Assembly: GCF_021646545.1 (NCBI RefSeq)
Contig: NZ_JAKIRP010000001.1
Span: 930,001 to 994,000 of the forward strand
DNA: 64,000 nucleotides
Source: Chitinophaga filiformis
GTDB taxonomy: Bacteria > Bacteroidota > Bacteroidia > Chitinophagales > Chitinophagaceae
Reading direction: 5' to 3'
How positions within the stretch are numbered: position 1 is the stretch's first letter; each line of letters begins with the position of its first letter. Shown here one piece after another: positions 44,446 through 52,728 of this stretch. The notes beneath the pieces are model-generated. The model was not told where the DNA came from and ran no database searches. It saw only the letters and a program-made list of their open reading frames with translations. The translations under genes were made by a program, and so were the position numbers.

Positions 44446-44955
44446 TTGCAGCAATCAGCTGTACATATTGACGAATACATCATCACTGAACGATTGATAG
44501 CAGGAGATCCCGTTGCCCAGGAACTGGTCTATGACTATTACGGCCCCGCGTTATACAGTATCATACTACAGGTGGTCGGCGATACGGCAACCGCGGAAGA
44601 GGTGCTGACCAGGACATTTATTCATGTATTTAAGAACATTACAGCATACAAAGACACCGGGAGTGCTACTTTATTCGGATGGCTGATGAGAATGGCCCGT
44701 GAGCAGGCCGTAAAGGAAGCCGCCATAATGGAAGAGAACGAGGGTAACAGCAGTGATATTATAAAACACGACAGCAGTCTGTTACAGCGTTTTGCAAACA
44801 AGCTCCCGGAAGAAAGCAGGACAATATTCCACTTGTGTTATTATAAAGGACTGCCAAAGGAAGCGGTAGCCCGTATGTTAGGGGCTCAACCAGATGAAGT
44901 AATGGCAAAACTGAAAGACATCATGGTTGCATTCAGAAAATTTTTAGGGGAATAA
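44446..44955 (+). CDS. Sigma-70-like regulator, divergent, UUG start
   Basis: 169 residues. The only possible start is TTG at 44446, because an in-frame stop lies two codons upstream and the next Met is far inside. An N-terminal sigma2-like part (AGDPVAQELVYDYYGPALYS, QVVGDTATAEEVLTRTFIHVFKN) is followed by a sigma4-like helix-turn-helix (RFANKLPEESRTIFHLCYYKGLPKEAVARML and LKDIMVAFRKFL). The layout fits ECF sigma factors of Bacteroidota, although the DNA-recognition helix is not a close match to consensus. The next gene starts immediately after the stop, as expected for a sigma/anti-sigma pair. Confidence 0.75.
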   Translation: MQQSAVHIDEYIITERLIAGDPVAQELVYDYYGPALYSIILQVVGDTATAEEVLTRTFIHVFKNITAYKDTGSATLFGWLMRMAREQAVKEAAIMEENEGNSSDIIKHDSSLLQRFANKLPEESRTIFHLCYYKGLPKEAVARMLGAQPDEVMAKLKDIMVAFRKFLGE

Positions 44956-45417
44956 TTGGAACTTAATCATTACATACAGAGTGGGATCATTGAGAGCTAT
45001 GTGCTTGGGATCGCAACAGCCAGTGAGATGGAAGAATTGCAGAAGATGCGGCGCTTGTATCCATCACTGAATGCTGAGGTGTTGGCCGTGGAACGCAGAA
45101 TTGAGAAAACGGCCCTTGCAGAGGCAGTATTGCCATCGCCATATCTCAAAGAACGTATATTCCAGCATATCAACTGGCGGGATAAATTACCGCCAACAGA
45201 TGATAATTCCCGTTATACCTTCATCAATATACATTCGAAGGATGAACAACATATTACCGTTCATAAATGGTGGCGCCTGTTCTTTATTATCACCTTTATC
45301 CTCTCCAAAGTCTGTCTTTTCTTTGCGATCTATTTTTTTCTCAAATACCAGCAGTCTAAGGAAAAAAAAGCAGCATCACAGCAATTACATTCTGAGCAGG
45401 TTACATCCCCAAAATAG
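44956..45417 (+). CDS. Anti-sigma-like membrane protein, copy 1, UUG start
   Basis: 153 residues, starting with TTG directly after the sigma gene stop (same reading frame). The N-terminal motif HYIQSGIIESYVLGIATASE is characteristic of anti-sigma factors in this phylum. One membrane helix (LFFIITFILSKVCLFFAIYFFL) follows near residue 115, leaving a short charged tail. The next ATG is 30 codons inside and would remove the motif, so TTG is the real start. It probably anchors the sigma factor to the membrane until a signal comes. Confidence 0.7.
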   Translation: MELNHYIQSGIIESYVLGIATASEMEELQKMRRLYPSLNAEVLAVERRIEKTALAEAVLPSPYLKERIFQHINWRDKLPPTDDNSRYTFINIHSKDEQHITVHKWWRLFFIITFILSKVCLFFAIYFFLKYQQSKEKKAASQQLHSEQVTSPK

Positions 45418-45620
45418 TCAGATATTTGTGGTAACATAGGTGGATATACTTATGCTGTTCAAATTAAATGTCTCATTATCAGCTTGCTCTAAACAAAGTG
45501 TAGGCTATCCAGTGATTTTTATTTGGAAATGAATTAGCTTAATTTGACATTTGAAGGTTATGTGCAGGGAATAGGTTGCGGCTGGAATATTCGCCCTAAT
45601 AAAAATAGATACGTTTCGCC

Positions 45621-46097
45621 TTGGATCTTCATGATTACATAGAAAGTGGCATTATTGAAAGTTATCTGCTGGGCTTAGCTTCTGACGAGGAAGCTGAGTT
45701 GTTCGAGCATATGCGCAATTTGTATCCGGAGTTGAATGCTGAAATCTCAGTGGCCGAATACAGGTTACAGAAGGTAATGGACGATGGCGGCATAGAGCCT
45801 CCGGCAGTCGTATGGAATAAAATTGCTGAGCGGCTTACGCCTCACGGGCCGAATGGCTATTATTCAGGCGCGGGCAGACAGCAAACAGCAGGGCCCCATA
45901 CATATATTCTGCAACCACGTAGTAACACGATTACTGTCAGCATATGGTGGCGTTGTACTGTTATTGCGATGATGGTGCTCATCATGGCGCTTGTGGCCAG
46001 TACCGTTTATTTTTACCAGCAGTTCCGCAATATGGAAGAGCGTTTAATGCGCTTATACCCAACTCATACGGAAATGGCGCCTCCTGATGTACACTAA
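45621..46097 (+). CDS. Anti-sigma-like membrane protein, copy 2, UUG start
   Basis: 158 residues starting with TTG at 45621; the upstream frame has a stop five codons earlier. It is clearly a paralogue of the gene at 44956: HDYIESGIIESYLLGLASDE matches HYIQSGIIESYVLGIATASE and both keep LYPxLNAEI. A membrane helix lies at about residues 115-137 (VIAMMVLIMALVASTVYFY), then a short tail. It is 200 bp from copy 1, without its own sigma gene, so it may regulate the same sigma factor or another one elsewhere. Confidence 0.65.
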   Translation: MDLHDYIESGIIESYLLGLASDEEAELFEHMRNLYPELNAEISVAEYRLQKVMDDGGIEPPAVVWNKIAERLTPHGPNGYYSGAGRQQTAGPHTYILQPRSNTITVSIWWRCTVIAMMVLIMALVASTVYFYQQFRNMEERLMRLYPTHTEMAPPDVH

Positions 46098-46183
46098 GCG
46101 ATTTGGTACGTTTCTTGTTTTTTCCCACCTTGCGTCCGTAATGCATTGCATTCCTGACAATTTAAACATCAAATTATTTGAAC

Positions 46184-46681
46184 ATGAAACACCTTACACT
46201 TGCAGTATTATGCATGGTAGCATCTGTATTTGCGATATCCTGTAAAACCCAATCGGGAGCTACCAATACAGAACAAAGCGCCAGCAAAGGCTCCGTTAAA
46301 GGAAACTGGGTTATTACAGATATTAGTTTTGACGGAATTCCAAGGGGGTCTAAGGTGACTGTTTTTGATGAGGCATCTTACAACTGCTTTAAGGGTAGTC
46401 AGTGGATCCTGCCATCCAACAACAACGGTTCTTATACATTATCTTCTACCGAAGATGGTTGTACGACAGCTACGCAGTCCATCGTATGGTCTATATACAA
46501 ACAGGGCGGCGTTGACATGTTCCAGTTCAAGAAAGTAGGTTCCGGCGTAAAAGCTAAGAATGTAACGGAAGGTTACCGCGTAGAGATCAGCTCTCTGAAC
46601 AATACTTCAATGGTATGGAGAGCGCCGGTAGATTTTGAAGGCAAAACAGCTTACATCATATATACCCTGCAGCGCAGCTAA
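46184..46681 (+). CDS. Lipocalin-like lipoprotein
   Basis: 165 residues from the ATG at 46184. The signal peptide ends in a lipobox (VASVFAISC), so the mature protein starts at a Cys near residue 20. The body resembles lipocalin-like proteins of Bacteroidota: VKGNWVITDISFDGI (the GxW lipocalin start), FKGSQWILPSNNNGSYTLSS, and a C-terminal TAYIIYTLQRS. Probably outer-membrane anchored, binding a small hydrophobic ligand. Likely a target of the sigma module just upstream, but this is inference. Confidence 0.75.
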   Translation: MKHLTLAVLCMVASVFAISCKTQSGATNTEQSASKGSVKGNWVITDISFDGIPRGSKVTVFDEASYNCFKGSQWILPSNNNGSYTLSSTEDGCTTATQSIVWSIYKQGGVDMFQFKKVGSGVKAKNVTEGYRVEISSLNNTSMVWRAPVDFEGKTAYIIYTLQRS

Positions 46682-46713
46682 GTCGTACGGGTTTATACGT
46701 TAATATAATACAG

Positions 46714-46761
46714 CGCTTAACATTTACATGGCCGCAACCATGTGAAGTGTTAAGCGTTTTT
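46714..46761 (+). terminator. Terminator after the lipocalin gene, shared with LysR
   Basis: CGCTTAACA and ACATGG on the left pair with CCATGT and TGTTAAGCG on the right, followed by TTTTTGTTTT. The right arm overlaps the stop codon of the convergent LysR gene. It shares its base with the terminator at 38382. Confidence 0.8.
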
Positions 46762-47676
46762 GTTTTCAGTGTCTGTGGCCTGAATGCCGGCGTGCTGTCG
46801 CGCAAAACGCATAAATAACTGGGCCAGTTTATCCTGTTGTCCCTGCAGATAAATGAAGTGGAACTTTCTTACCAGTTTGAAATTCTTTACAGGCAGGATC
46901 TTGAATTCGCCTGCTTCCAGTTCACGTTTTACGGCATGCAGGGACAGGAAAGCAGCACATGGCGCATGGTGCAGGTATGACTTGATGCTTTCAGTGCTGC
47001 CCATGTACATGGCTATCTGCAGGTCAGTCAGCTTCAGTTTAAGCCGCTTGAGTTCATCCGTGATCACTTCCAGTGTGCCCGAACCCTGTTCACGCATGAG
47101 GAGGGGAATAGATTTCAGCTCGGCAGCTGTCAGCGGGGTATCCGGATCGCCATAGTTATATTTCACGTTCCCAATGAGGGCTATTTCGTCTTTCGCAAAC
47201 TCCACATATTTCAGCACAGGATTTTTTGAACGGCCTTCTATCAGTCCCAGTTGGATGGTTTTGTCGAAGAGGGCCTGTTCCACCTGTTCGGTATTGCCGG
47301 AGATGAGGGAGGCAGTTATTTCAGGATAACGCTGGTTGAACTGTGCCAGCAGGGGCGGAATGAAGTACTGTGCAATGGTCGTACTGGCTCCAAGGGAGAG
47401 CAGGCCGCCCTGTTCATGCTTTAGCTGGTTGATCTCATACTCCAGGTTGCGATAACTGGTAAAGATATCATCTGCATGTTTAAGCATCACCTGACCGGCC
47501 CGGGTGATCTTGATCTTATTGCCAATGCGTTCAAACAGCGCCATGCCTAATTGCTGTTCCAGCTCGTGAATATGTTTAGTCACGGCCGGTTGTGATATGA
47601 ATAATTCCTCTGCAGCTTTTGTGAAGCTGAGGCGCCTGGCTACTGTATAGAATACTTTTAACCTGAAATCCAACAT
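46750..47676 (-). CDS. LysR-family transcriptional regulator
   Basis: 308 residues. N-terminal winged helix DFRLKVFYTVARRLSFTKAAEELFISQPAVTKHIHELEQQLGMALFERIGN, with the usual coiled linker; the C-terminal periplasmic-binding-like effector domain begins GGLLSLGASTTIAQYFIPPLL. It resembles the CysB/CbbR-type group more than others. No divergent target gene is adjacent, since the upstream gene at 47753 is on the same strand, so the regulon cannot be inferred. The stop codon lies within the terminator stem of the convergent lipocalin gene. Confidence 0.9.
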   Translation of the reverse strand: MLDFRLKVFYTVARRLSFTKAAEELFISQPAVTKHIHELEQQLGMALFERIGNKIKITRAGQVMLKHADDIFTSYRNLEYEINQLKHEQGGLLSLGASTTIAQYFIPPLLAQFNQRYPEITASLISGNTEQVEQALFDKTIQLGLIEGRSKNPVLKYVEFAKDEIALIGNVKYNYGDPDTPLTAAELKSIPLLMREQGSGTLEVITDELKRLKLKLTDLQIAMYMGSTESIKSYLHHAPCAAFLSLHAVKRELEAGEFKILPVKNFKLVRKFHFIYLQGQQDKLAQLFMRFARQHAGIQATDTENKNA

Positions 47677-47693
47677 TGGCTAAATGTACGAAG

Positions 47694-47731
47694 AAAAAAA
47701 GCGGATATCCTACCGGGGCAGGATATCCGCT
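47694..47731 (-). terminator. Intrinsic terminator of the repeat-protein gene
   Basis: GCGGATATCC at 47701-47710 and GGATATCCGC at 47721-47730 pair perfectly, and on the minus strand seven T residues follow. Confidence 0.9.
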
Positions 47732-47752
47732 TGTGAAAAATGTGAATTGTTA

Positions 47753-48139
47753 TTAAGCTTTTTTGGCTTCGGCTTTCTTTTCCTTATTCTCCTTAAAGCG
47801 TTTGTCAGGAGTGCCGTCCGCCTTTTTAGGGCCTTCTGTTTTTGCTTCCTTGTTTTCTTTGAAACGCTTATCAGGCGTACCATCTTTCTTCACCGGACCC
47901 TGTGCTTTGTTTTCCTTGGTCTCTTTGTTTTCTTTAAAACGTTTGTCCGGAGTACCGTCTTTTTTCACTGGTTTACCGGAGGTGCTGTCCAATGCCGGAC
48001 GTTGTGCTTTCTGACCTGGTTTTTCTGATCTGTGTTCAGCTTTTGCCGGTGCCTGCTGGGTAGCCGGAGTCTGGGCCATGGCAACAGATGCGCCCATGAA
48101 AAGTGCTAACACTCCTGTTAAAATCTTTTTCATTCTCAT
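47753..48139 (-). CDS. Secreted protein with three KDGTPDKRFKENK repeats
   Basis: 128 residues from the ATG at 48139 (MRMKKILTGVLALFMGASVAMAQ gives a signal peptide; upstream in-frame starts would not). After a short linker the protein consists of three copies of a 15-residue unit, KKDGTPDKRFKENKE, the last one starting KKADG, separated by short charged linkers, and ends in a lysine-rich tail. No catalytic fold; the repeat resembles short motifs seen in other Bacteroidota secreted proteins but I cannot assign a function. Very basic, so DNA, polyanion or cell-wall binding is possible. Confidence 0.65.
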   Translation of the reverse strand: MRMKKILTGVLALFMGASVAMAQTPATQQAPAKAEHRSEKPGQKAQRPALDSTSGKPVKKDGTPDKRFKENKETKENKAQGPVKKDGTPDKRFKENKEAKTEGPKKADGTPDKRFKENKEKKAEAKKA

Positions 48140-48477
48140 TGTTGGATTAAGCTGAAAAATTAATGATTTTTTTAATAGGTAGATGCCCTGACCCATAATA
48201 TTTATTCGGATGTTTTAACGTAGTGATTTGCAATTTCTTGAAACGTAGTTTCCGCAAGAGATTGCGTATTGATACGCTTGACAAAGGGCATTGAGTGGAC
48301 GTACCTTTGTATCACCTGACAAAGTATAACAGTTAACCCCAAAATGTTTGATAACCCCTTAACTTATAATAAGTGGTTAAGGAGTGTGAATGTTGATGAA
48401 GCGTACAATTCGATTGTCTGACGAACATATAGTGACCCCCTTTATTGATTTATGAATCATCCTGTTAACCTTGATTA

Positions 48478-48505
48478 AAAAGGTCTCGCAACTGCGAGAC
48501 CTTTT
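48478..48505. terminator. Perfect bidirectional terminator downstream of ispG
   Basis: AAAAGGTCTCGCA and its complement TGCGAGACCTTTT are separated by 2 nt, with A residues on one side and T residues on the other. It lies 28 bp beyond the ispG stop on the minus strand. The rest of 48140-48477 holds no gene that I can see; a short inverted repeat (CCTTAAC...TTAAGG) lies near 48357-48382. Confidence 0.88.
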
Positions 48506-48533
48506 CACTTAATATCCTGTTATGTTTAATTTT

Positions 48534-50477
48534 TTAATTCGCCGTGTCGACCCACATTCCGTTCTCCTTAATGAGGGAGATCAGCTCGTCAACGGCCACC
48601 TCACTGTTCAGTCCCCGCTTTACAACCTCTTTCCCCTTATAAAGTGTGATCTTTCCAACGCCGCTGCCCACATATCCAAAGTCGGCATCGGCCATCTCGC
48701 CGGGACCATTTACAATACAACCCATGATGGCGATCTTAACCCCTTTGAGGTGGTTGGTCACCGCCCGGATCTTTGCAGTGGTCTCCTGGAGGTCAAATAA
48801 GGTCCTCCCGCAGGAAGGACAGGAGATATATTCGGTTTTGGAGATACGTGTCCTGGTGGCCTGTAAAATGCCAAAGGCGATGTTATTGAGAAGGGCATGC
48901 CCTGGCGCTTGAGCACCGGTTGCCTCACTGATCAGCCATACACCATCGCCAAAGCCATCCAGCAGGAGGGCGCCGGTTTCAGTTGCATAATGTATCAGGT
49001 GCTCATCCGCCGTATTATCTTCCGCGAAGCATTTCAGTATTACAGGTTGCTGTATCTGCCGCTCCAGCAGGGTGATCATAGTACGCCTTACTTCCGGCAT
49101 CGCATGTTCATTGGAAGAATGCAGGCAGAGTACGATGGTATGGTCTTTAGCCATCTGCAGCAGTAAGTTTTCGGGGATGTCTACTCCGGTATTATGATCA
49201 ATGAAGTTGATAACCGCCGAACGCTCTTTAGACTGCAGGTATTCTTCCGCAGAAAAGAGCGGCATATATTTCTCTTTATCTGTAGCCGCATTCCAGATAT
49301 CATGCGGTACGATCACTTTCAGGGTACCTGGCAGGGAGAAAGAGAGTAGCCCGCGGGTAAATATGTAATCGGCCGCCGCATCGGCAATATTCCACTTATC
49401 AGTATTGGCGTCATAATGATAGCCGACTGCCTGTAGCTGTTCCGGCGTTATACCAGTGTTGGTGCTGAAGTCAGCAACCACAACAGGCACCTGCCTGCCA
49501 CCGATATTGTTTACGGCGATGCTTTCGCGGCGCTTATGGTCAAAAGGAGAATAAGGCAGCTGTTCTACCGGAGGGATAGGCGTATGATCCTGCCGGGTGG
49601 TATAGCGTTTCACCAGGTCGCGGCATACGGGCAGTTCAAATTCGGGATCTTCGGTAAGGGAGACACGGATGGTATCGCCGATACCGTCTTCCAGCAGGGT
49701 GCCAATACCAACGGCAGATTTGATACGGCCGTCTTCACCGTCGCCTGCCTCAGTTACGCCCAGGTGCAGCGGATAGCAGTGCCCCAGCTGGTCCTGCATG
49801 GTCTGGATAAGGAGGCGGTAAGCCTGTACCATCACCTGAGGATTGCTGGATTTCATACTGAGCACGATGTTCCTGTAGTTCAGATCTTCCGCAATACGGA
49901 GGAATTCCATCGCACTTTCCACCATCCCCATTGGGGTATCGCCATAACGGCTCATGATACGGTCGCTCAGGGAGCCGTGGTTGGTGCCGATACGCATTGC
50001 AGTCCCATGTTCCTGGCATATTTTCACCAGGGGCGTGAACTGTTTACGGATGCGGTCTATTTCTTCCTGGTATTCGCTGTCTGTATAAGTGAGTGTCTCA
50101 AACTTCTTTTTGTCCACGTAGTTGCCGGGGTTGATACGCACCTTTTCCACGATCCGGGCGGCTATTTCAGCAGCGTTCGGTGTAAAGTGTATATCTGCCA
50201 CAAGGGGAGTGGTATACCCTCTTTTGCGCAGTTCATTGCGGATAGGCAGCAGGTTCTCTGCTTCCTTCTTGCTCGGAGCGGTAATACGCACCAGTTCCGC
50301 ACCGGCTTCTATGCAACGGATAGCCTGTTCCACAGTTGCTTTGGTATCCATGGTATCTGTAGTGGTCATGGTCTGGATACGTATGGGATGATTATTACCT
50401 ATCAGCAGGTCTCCAACCTTTACTTCTAAAGTGGCCAGTCGCTTATACTCCGTTAGTGAATTACAATATAGCTGCAT
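48534..50477 (-). CDS. ispG: 4-hydroxy-3-methylbut-2-enyl-diphosphate synthase, long form
   Basis: 647 residues from the ATG at 50477; the MEP-pathway enzyme that converts MEcPP to HMBPP in isoprenoid synthesis. The N-terminal TIM barrel reads KVGDLLIGNNHPIRIQTMTT and VADIHFTPNAAEIAARIVEK. The C-terminal Fe-S domain has YISCPSCGRTLFDL and IMGCIVNGPGEMADADFGYVG with the three cluster cysteines. A ~270-residue insert between these two parts, seen in Bacteroidota, Chlamydiae and plants, explains the length beyond ~370. The upstream in-frame ATG would add 18 unrelated residues. Followed by def-side gap of 50 bp. Confidence 0.95.
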   Translation of the reverse strand: MQLYCNSLTEYKRLATLEVKVGDLLIGNNHPIRIQTMTTTDTMDTKATVEQAIRCIEAGAELVRITAPSKKEAENLLPIRNELRKRGYTTPLVADIHFTPNAAEIAARIVEKVRINPGNYVDKKKFETLTYTDSEYQEEIDRIRKQFTPLVKICQEHGTAMRIGTNHGSLSDRIMSRYGDTPMGMVESAMEFLRIAEDLNYRNIVLSMKSSNPQVMVQAYRLLIQTMQDQLGHCYPLHLGVTEAGDGEDGRIKSAVGIGTLLEDGIGDTIRVSLTEDPEFELPVCRDLVKRYTTRQDHTPIPPVEQLPYSPFDHKRRESIAVNNIGGRQVPVVVADFSTNTGITPEQLQAVGYHYDANTDKWNIADAAADYIFTRGLLSFSLPGTLKVIVPHDIWNAATDKEKYMPLFSAEEYLQSKERSAVINFIDHNTGVDIPENLLLQMAKDHTIVLCLHSSNEHAMPEVRRTMITLLERQIQQPVILKCFAEDNTADEHLIHYATETGALLLDGFGDGVWLISEATGAQAPGHALLNNIAFGILQATRTRISKTEYISCPSCGRTLFDLQETTAKIRAVTNHLKGVKIAIMGCIVNGPGEMADADFGYVGSGVGKITLYKGKEVVKRGLNSEVAVDELISLIKENGMWVDTAN

Positions 50478-50527
50478 AAAAGAAATCCAAATATCCAGCA
50501 AAGGTAATGAATAGAATCGCGAATGGA

Positions 50528-51070
50528 TCAATTGCGCAGCGGGAATTGCATAGGATAGGAGGGCCGGAATTTGCCCCTGCTCACCTTCTGCAATTTATGC
50601 CTCAGCAGTGTGCGGCTGAGCGACGAAAGACGGTCGAGGTAAAGCCTGCCCTCCACATGATCGTATTCGTGCTGGATAATACGTGCGTTCATACCCTCGA
50701 AAGTGGCCGTCCTGGTTTGAAAATCTGCGTCCTGGTACCGGATGATAATACTATCGGGCCGTGTAACAGGAACGGAGAGTCCGGGTATGCTCAGGCATCC
50801 TTCTTCTTCTGTGGAGAAGGTGTTGCCGTACTCCAGTATGGAAGCATTGATGAATACCTGGCGTAAGTGTTCAGCTTCATCCCGGTTATCGGCCAGGAAG
50901 ATGCGCAGCGGCTGACCAATCTGAGGGGCCGCCAATCCTACGCCGGCGGCATTGTCCAGGGTTTGCCACATATCCGTGATCAGTTGCTGAAGTCCTGGTG
51001 TTTCCCTGCTTAGCTCCCTGGTCTGTTGCCGTAGTATGGGAGCGCCATAGGCGAGAATGGGTCGTATCAT
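50528..51070 (-). CDS. def: Peptide deformylase
   Basis: 180 residues from the ATG at 51070 (MIRPILAYGAPILRQ); the frame is open for a further 15 codons upstream but those residues do not fit the family. Removes the formyl group from new proteins. All three motifs are present: GVGLAAPQIGQPLRIF, EEGCLSIPGLSVPV (metal-ligand Cys) and QHEYDHVEGRLYLDRLS (His and Glu). The gene lies between ispG and the divergent AraC gene, transcribed with ispG or alone. Confidence 0.92.
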   Translation of the reverse strand: MIRPILAYGAPILRQQTRELSRETPGLQQLITDMWQTLDNAAGVGLAAPQIGQPLRIFLADNRDEAEHLRQVFINASILEYGNTFSTEEEGCLSIPGLSVPVTRPDSIIIRYQDADFQTRTATFEGMNARIIQHEYDHVEGRLYLDRLSSLSRTLLRHKLQKVSRGKFRPSYPMQFPLRN

Positions 51071-51179
51071 GTTTTTGTTGCGAAGAACGACCATACCGCC
51101 TGGCCACGATAGCACATTTTCGACATCCGTGAACAGGCAGAATGGCGATGGGGGTGATTCTACCTATCTTTACAATGCT

Positions 51180-52007
51180 ATGCCGGTAGATCTGCTCGCA
51201 CATATTTTTATGGAACGGCTTCCGCTGGCCAAACCCGACCCGGGGCTGGCAGATATTGTGGAAGGTTATTATCACGTGACCTGGGAAGGCCGCGAGAAGG
51301 ACGTATGGGCAAGCCTGGATGGAGCGCCCGTGCTGGTCTTCCTGTTGAACGCACCGTACCGGATTACATTTAGAGGTGGGCACAACCGGGTCTTTAACCG
51401 GGCATTTTTCTGCAGTTTCGGATTACAGGATACCTACATTACTCATCTGCCCAAGGGAATGGAACTACTGGTAGTCAGGTTTACGAACTGTGGATTATAT
51501 CATTTATTGCAACGACCGGCCATGGGAATCCAGCGTGCATTGTGTGGGATCGGTGAGATATGGGGAAAGCCGGGAGAAGACCTGGCAGAAACGATCTGTA
51601 ATAGCCGCGGAAAGGAGCAACTGGGATTGCTGGAAGCCTTTTTGCTTCAAGAGCTGCCTGCATATACAGCGGTGAATTATATGCTGCAATCAGCGGTACA
51701 ACTTATAAGAGATCATCAGGGCCGGATAGCAGTGTCTGATATCTGTAGCCGGTTGCGTCTGAACTATAAATGGCTGGAACGGAATTTCCGGCGATATCTG
51801 GGCGTAACGCCCAAGGCTTACCTCAGTAGTATTCGGTTCCTGCATGCCTATTTCAGCCTGATGCAAAATGATGCTGACCTTATCAGCATAGCATTGGATA
51901 GCGGCTATTATGATCAGAACCATTTTATCAGAGATTGCAGGAAGTATACCGGGCAGGCGCCATCCCGGATCACCAGTCTTTATCAACCGGCACTACCTGT
52001 CCTTTAG
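51180..52007 (+). CDS. AraC-family transcriptional regulator
   Basis: 275 residues from the ATG at 51180 (MPVDLLAHIFMERLPLAKPD); the frame is open further upstream but is poor in family-like residues. C-terminal double helix-turn-helix of about 95 residues: RIAVSDICSRLRLNYKWLER, RRYLGVTPKAYLSSIRFLHA and DSGYYDQNHFIRDCRKYTGQ, all AraC hallmarks. The N-terminal ligand domain is not close to a known type. The last 38 bp overlap the convergent end of the TPR gene at 51970-52728. Confidence 0.85.
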   Translation: MPVDLLAHIFMERLPLAKPDPGLADIVEGYYHVTWEGREKDVWASLDGAPVLVFLLNAPYRITFRGGHNRVFNRAFFCSFGLQDTYITHLPKGMELLVVRFTNCGLYHLLQRPAMGIQRALCGIGEIWGKPGEDLAETICNSRGKEQLGLLEAFLLQELPAYTAVNYMLQSAVQLIRDHQGRIAVSDICSRLRLNYKWLERNFRRYLGVTPKAYLSSIRFLHAYFSLMQNDADLISIALDSGYYDQNHFIRDCRKYTGQAPSRITSLYQPALPVL

Positions 52008-52728
52008 CCTTCTTCATTTTGTCCTGCAGTTTGTTCTCTTCCTGGCCTAATGCCTGGAGCAAACGTTCTGCTTCCTGTTTGTTCAATTTGCTGGGCTGTG
52101 GTTCTGGCTTCTCGTCCTGCTGCTCTTTATTCTTATTCTTGTCTTTATTCTGCTGGTCCTTGTTTTCGTCCTGTTTGTTCTTGTTCTGCTGATCTTTGTT
52201 CTGATCCTTATTCTGCTGGTCTTTATTCTGCTGATTCTTATCCTTGTCTTTTTTGTCCTTGTTATCACCTCCGCCACCTTGCTGTTTTTTCAGCATGGCC
52301 TGTGCATAAGCCAGGTTGTAGCGGGCCTCTTCATCTGAAGGATTTTGTTTCAGCGCTTCTTTATATGCCTTGATGCTCTCTTCCCATTTCTTTCCCTCCA
52401 TAAAGGTGTTACCGATGTTGTAGCTGGCATCGGCCTTGCCCTCACGGGTAGGAGCCATCTTGAAGCTGTTGGCGTACTGAGTGCGGGCGTCGTCAAAACG
52501 TTTCTGCTCATACAGGGAGTTACCCAGGTTATAGCGGCCTTCCACAGACTGCTTGTTTACCTCCAGCGCCTTTTTATAATTGGCTTCGGCGTCAGTGTAC
52601 TGTTTATTCTTATACAGCTCATTGCCTTTGCGGATATACTTATTTCCGGTTTGGGCGAAAGCGCTCTGGCACAGGCAGATCGCCAGGCCAGCCACCAAGG
52701 TTCGATATGTCAATTGTAGTTTTGTCAT
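51970..52728 (-). CDS. TPR protein of the Bat type (BatC-like) with Lys/Asn/Gln-rich tail
   Basis: 252 residues. Signal-type start LTYRTLVAGLAICLCQSAFAQ, then at least three tetratricopeptide units (YTDAEANYKKALEVNKQSVE, EGRYNLGNSLYEQKRFDDAR, SYNIGNTFMEGKKWEESIKA) which fit BatC of the Bacteroides aerotolerance operon. The tail after residue ~165 is a long stretch of Lys, Asp, Asn and Gln codons, low-complexity and highly charged. The start overlaps the batB-like gene by 4 bp, so the two are translated together. The last 38 bp overlap the AraC gene on the other strand. Confidence 0.82.
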   Translation of the reverse strand: MTKLQLTYRTLVAGLAICLCQSAFAQTGNKYIRKGNELYKNKQYTDAEANYKKALEVNKQSVEGRYNLGNSLYEQKRFDDARTQYANSFKMAPTREGKADASYNIGNTFMEGKKWEESIKAYKEALKQNPSDEEARYNLAYAQAMLKKQQGGGGDNKDKKDKDKNQQNKDQQNKDQNKDQQNKNKQDENKDQQNKDKNKNKEQQDEKPEPQPSKLNKQEAERLLQALGQEENKLQDKMKKAKGQVVPVDKDW

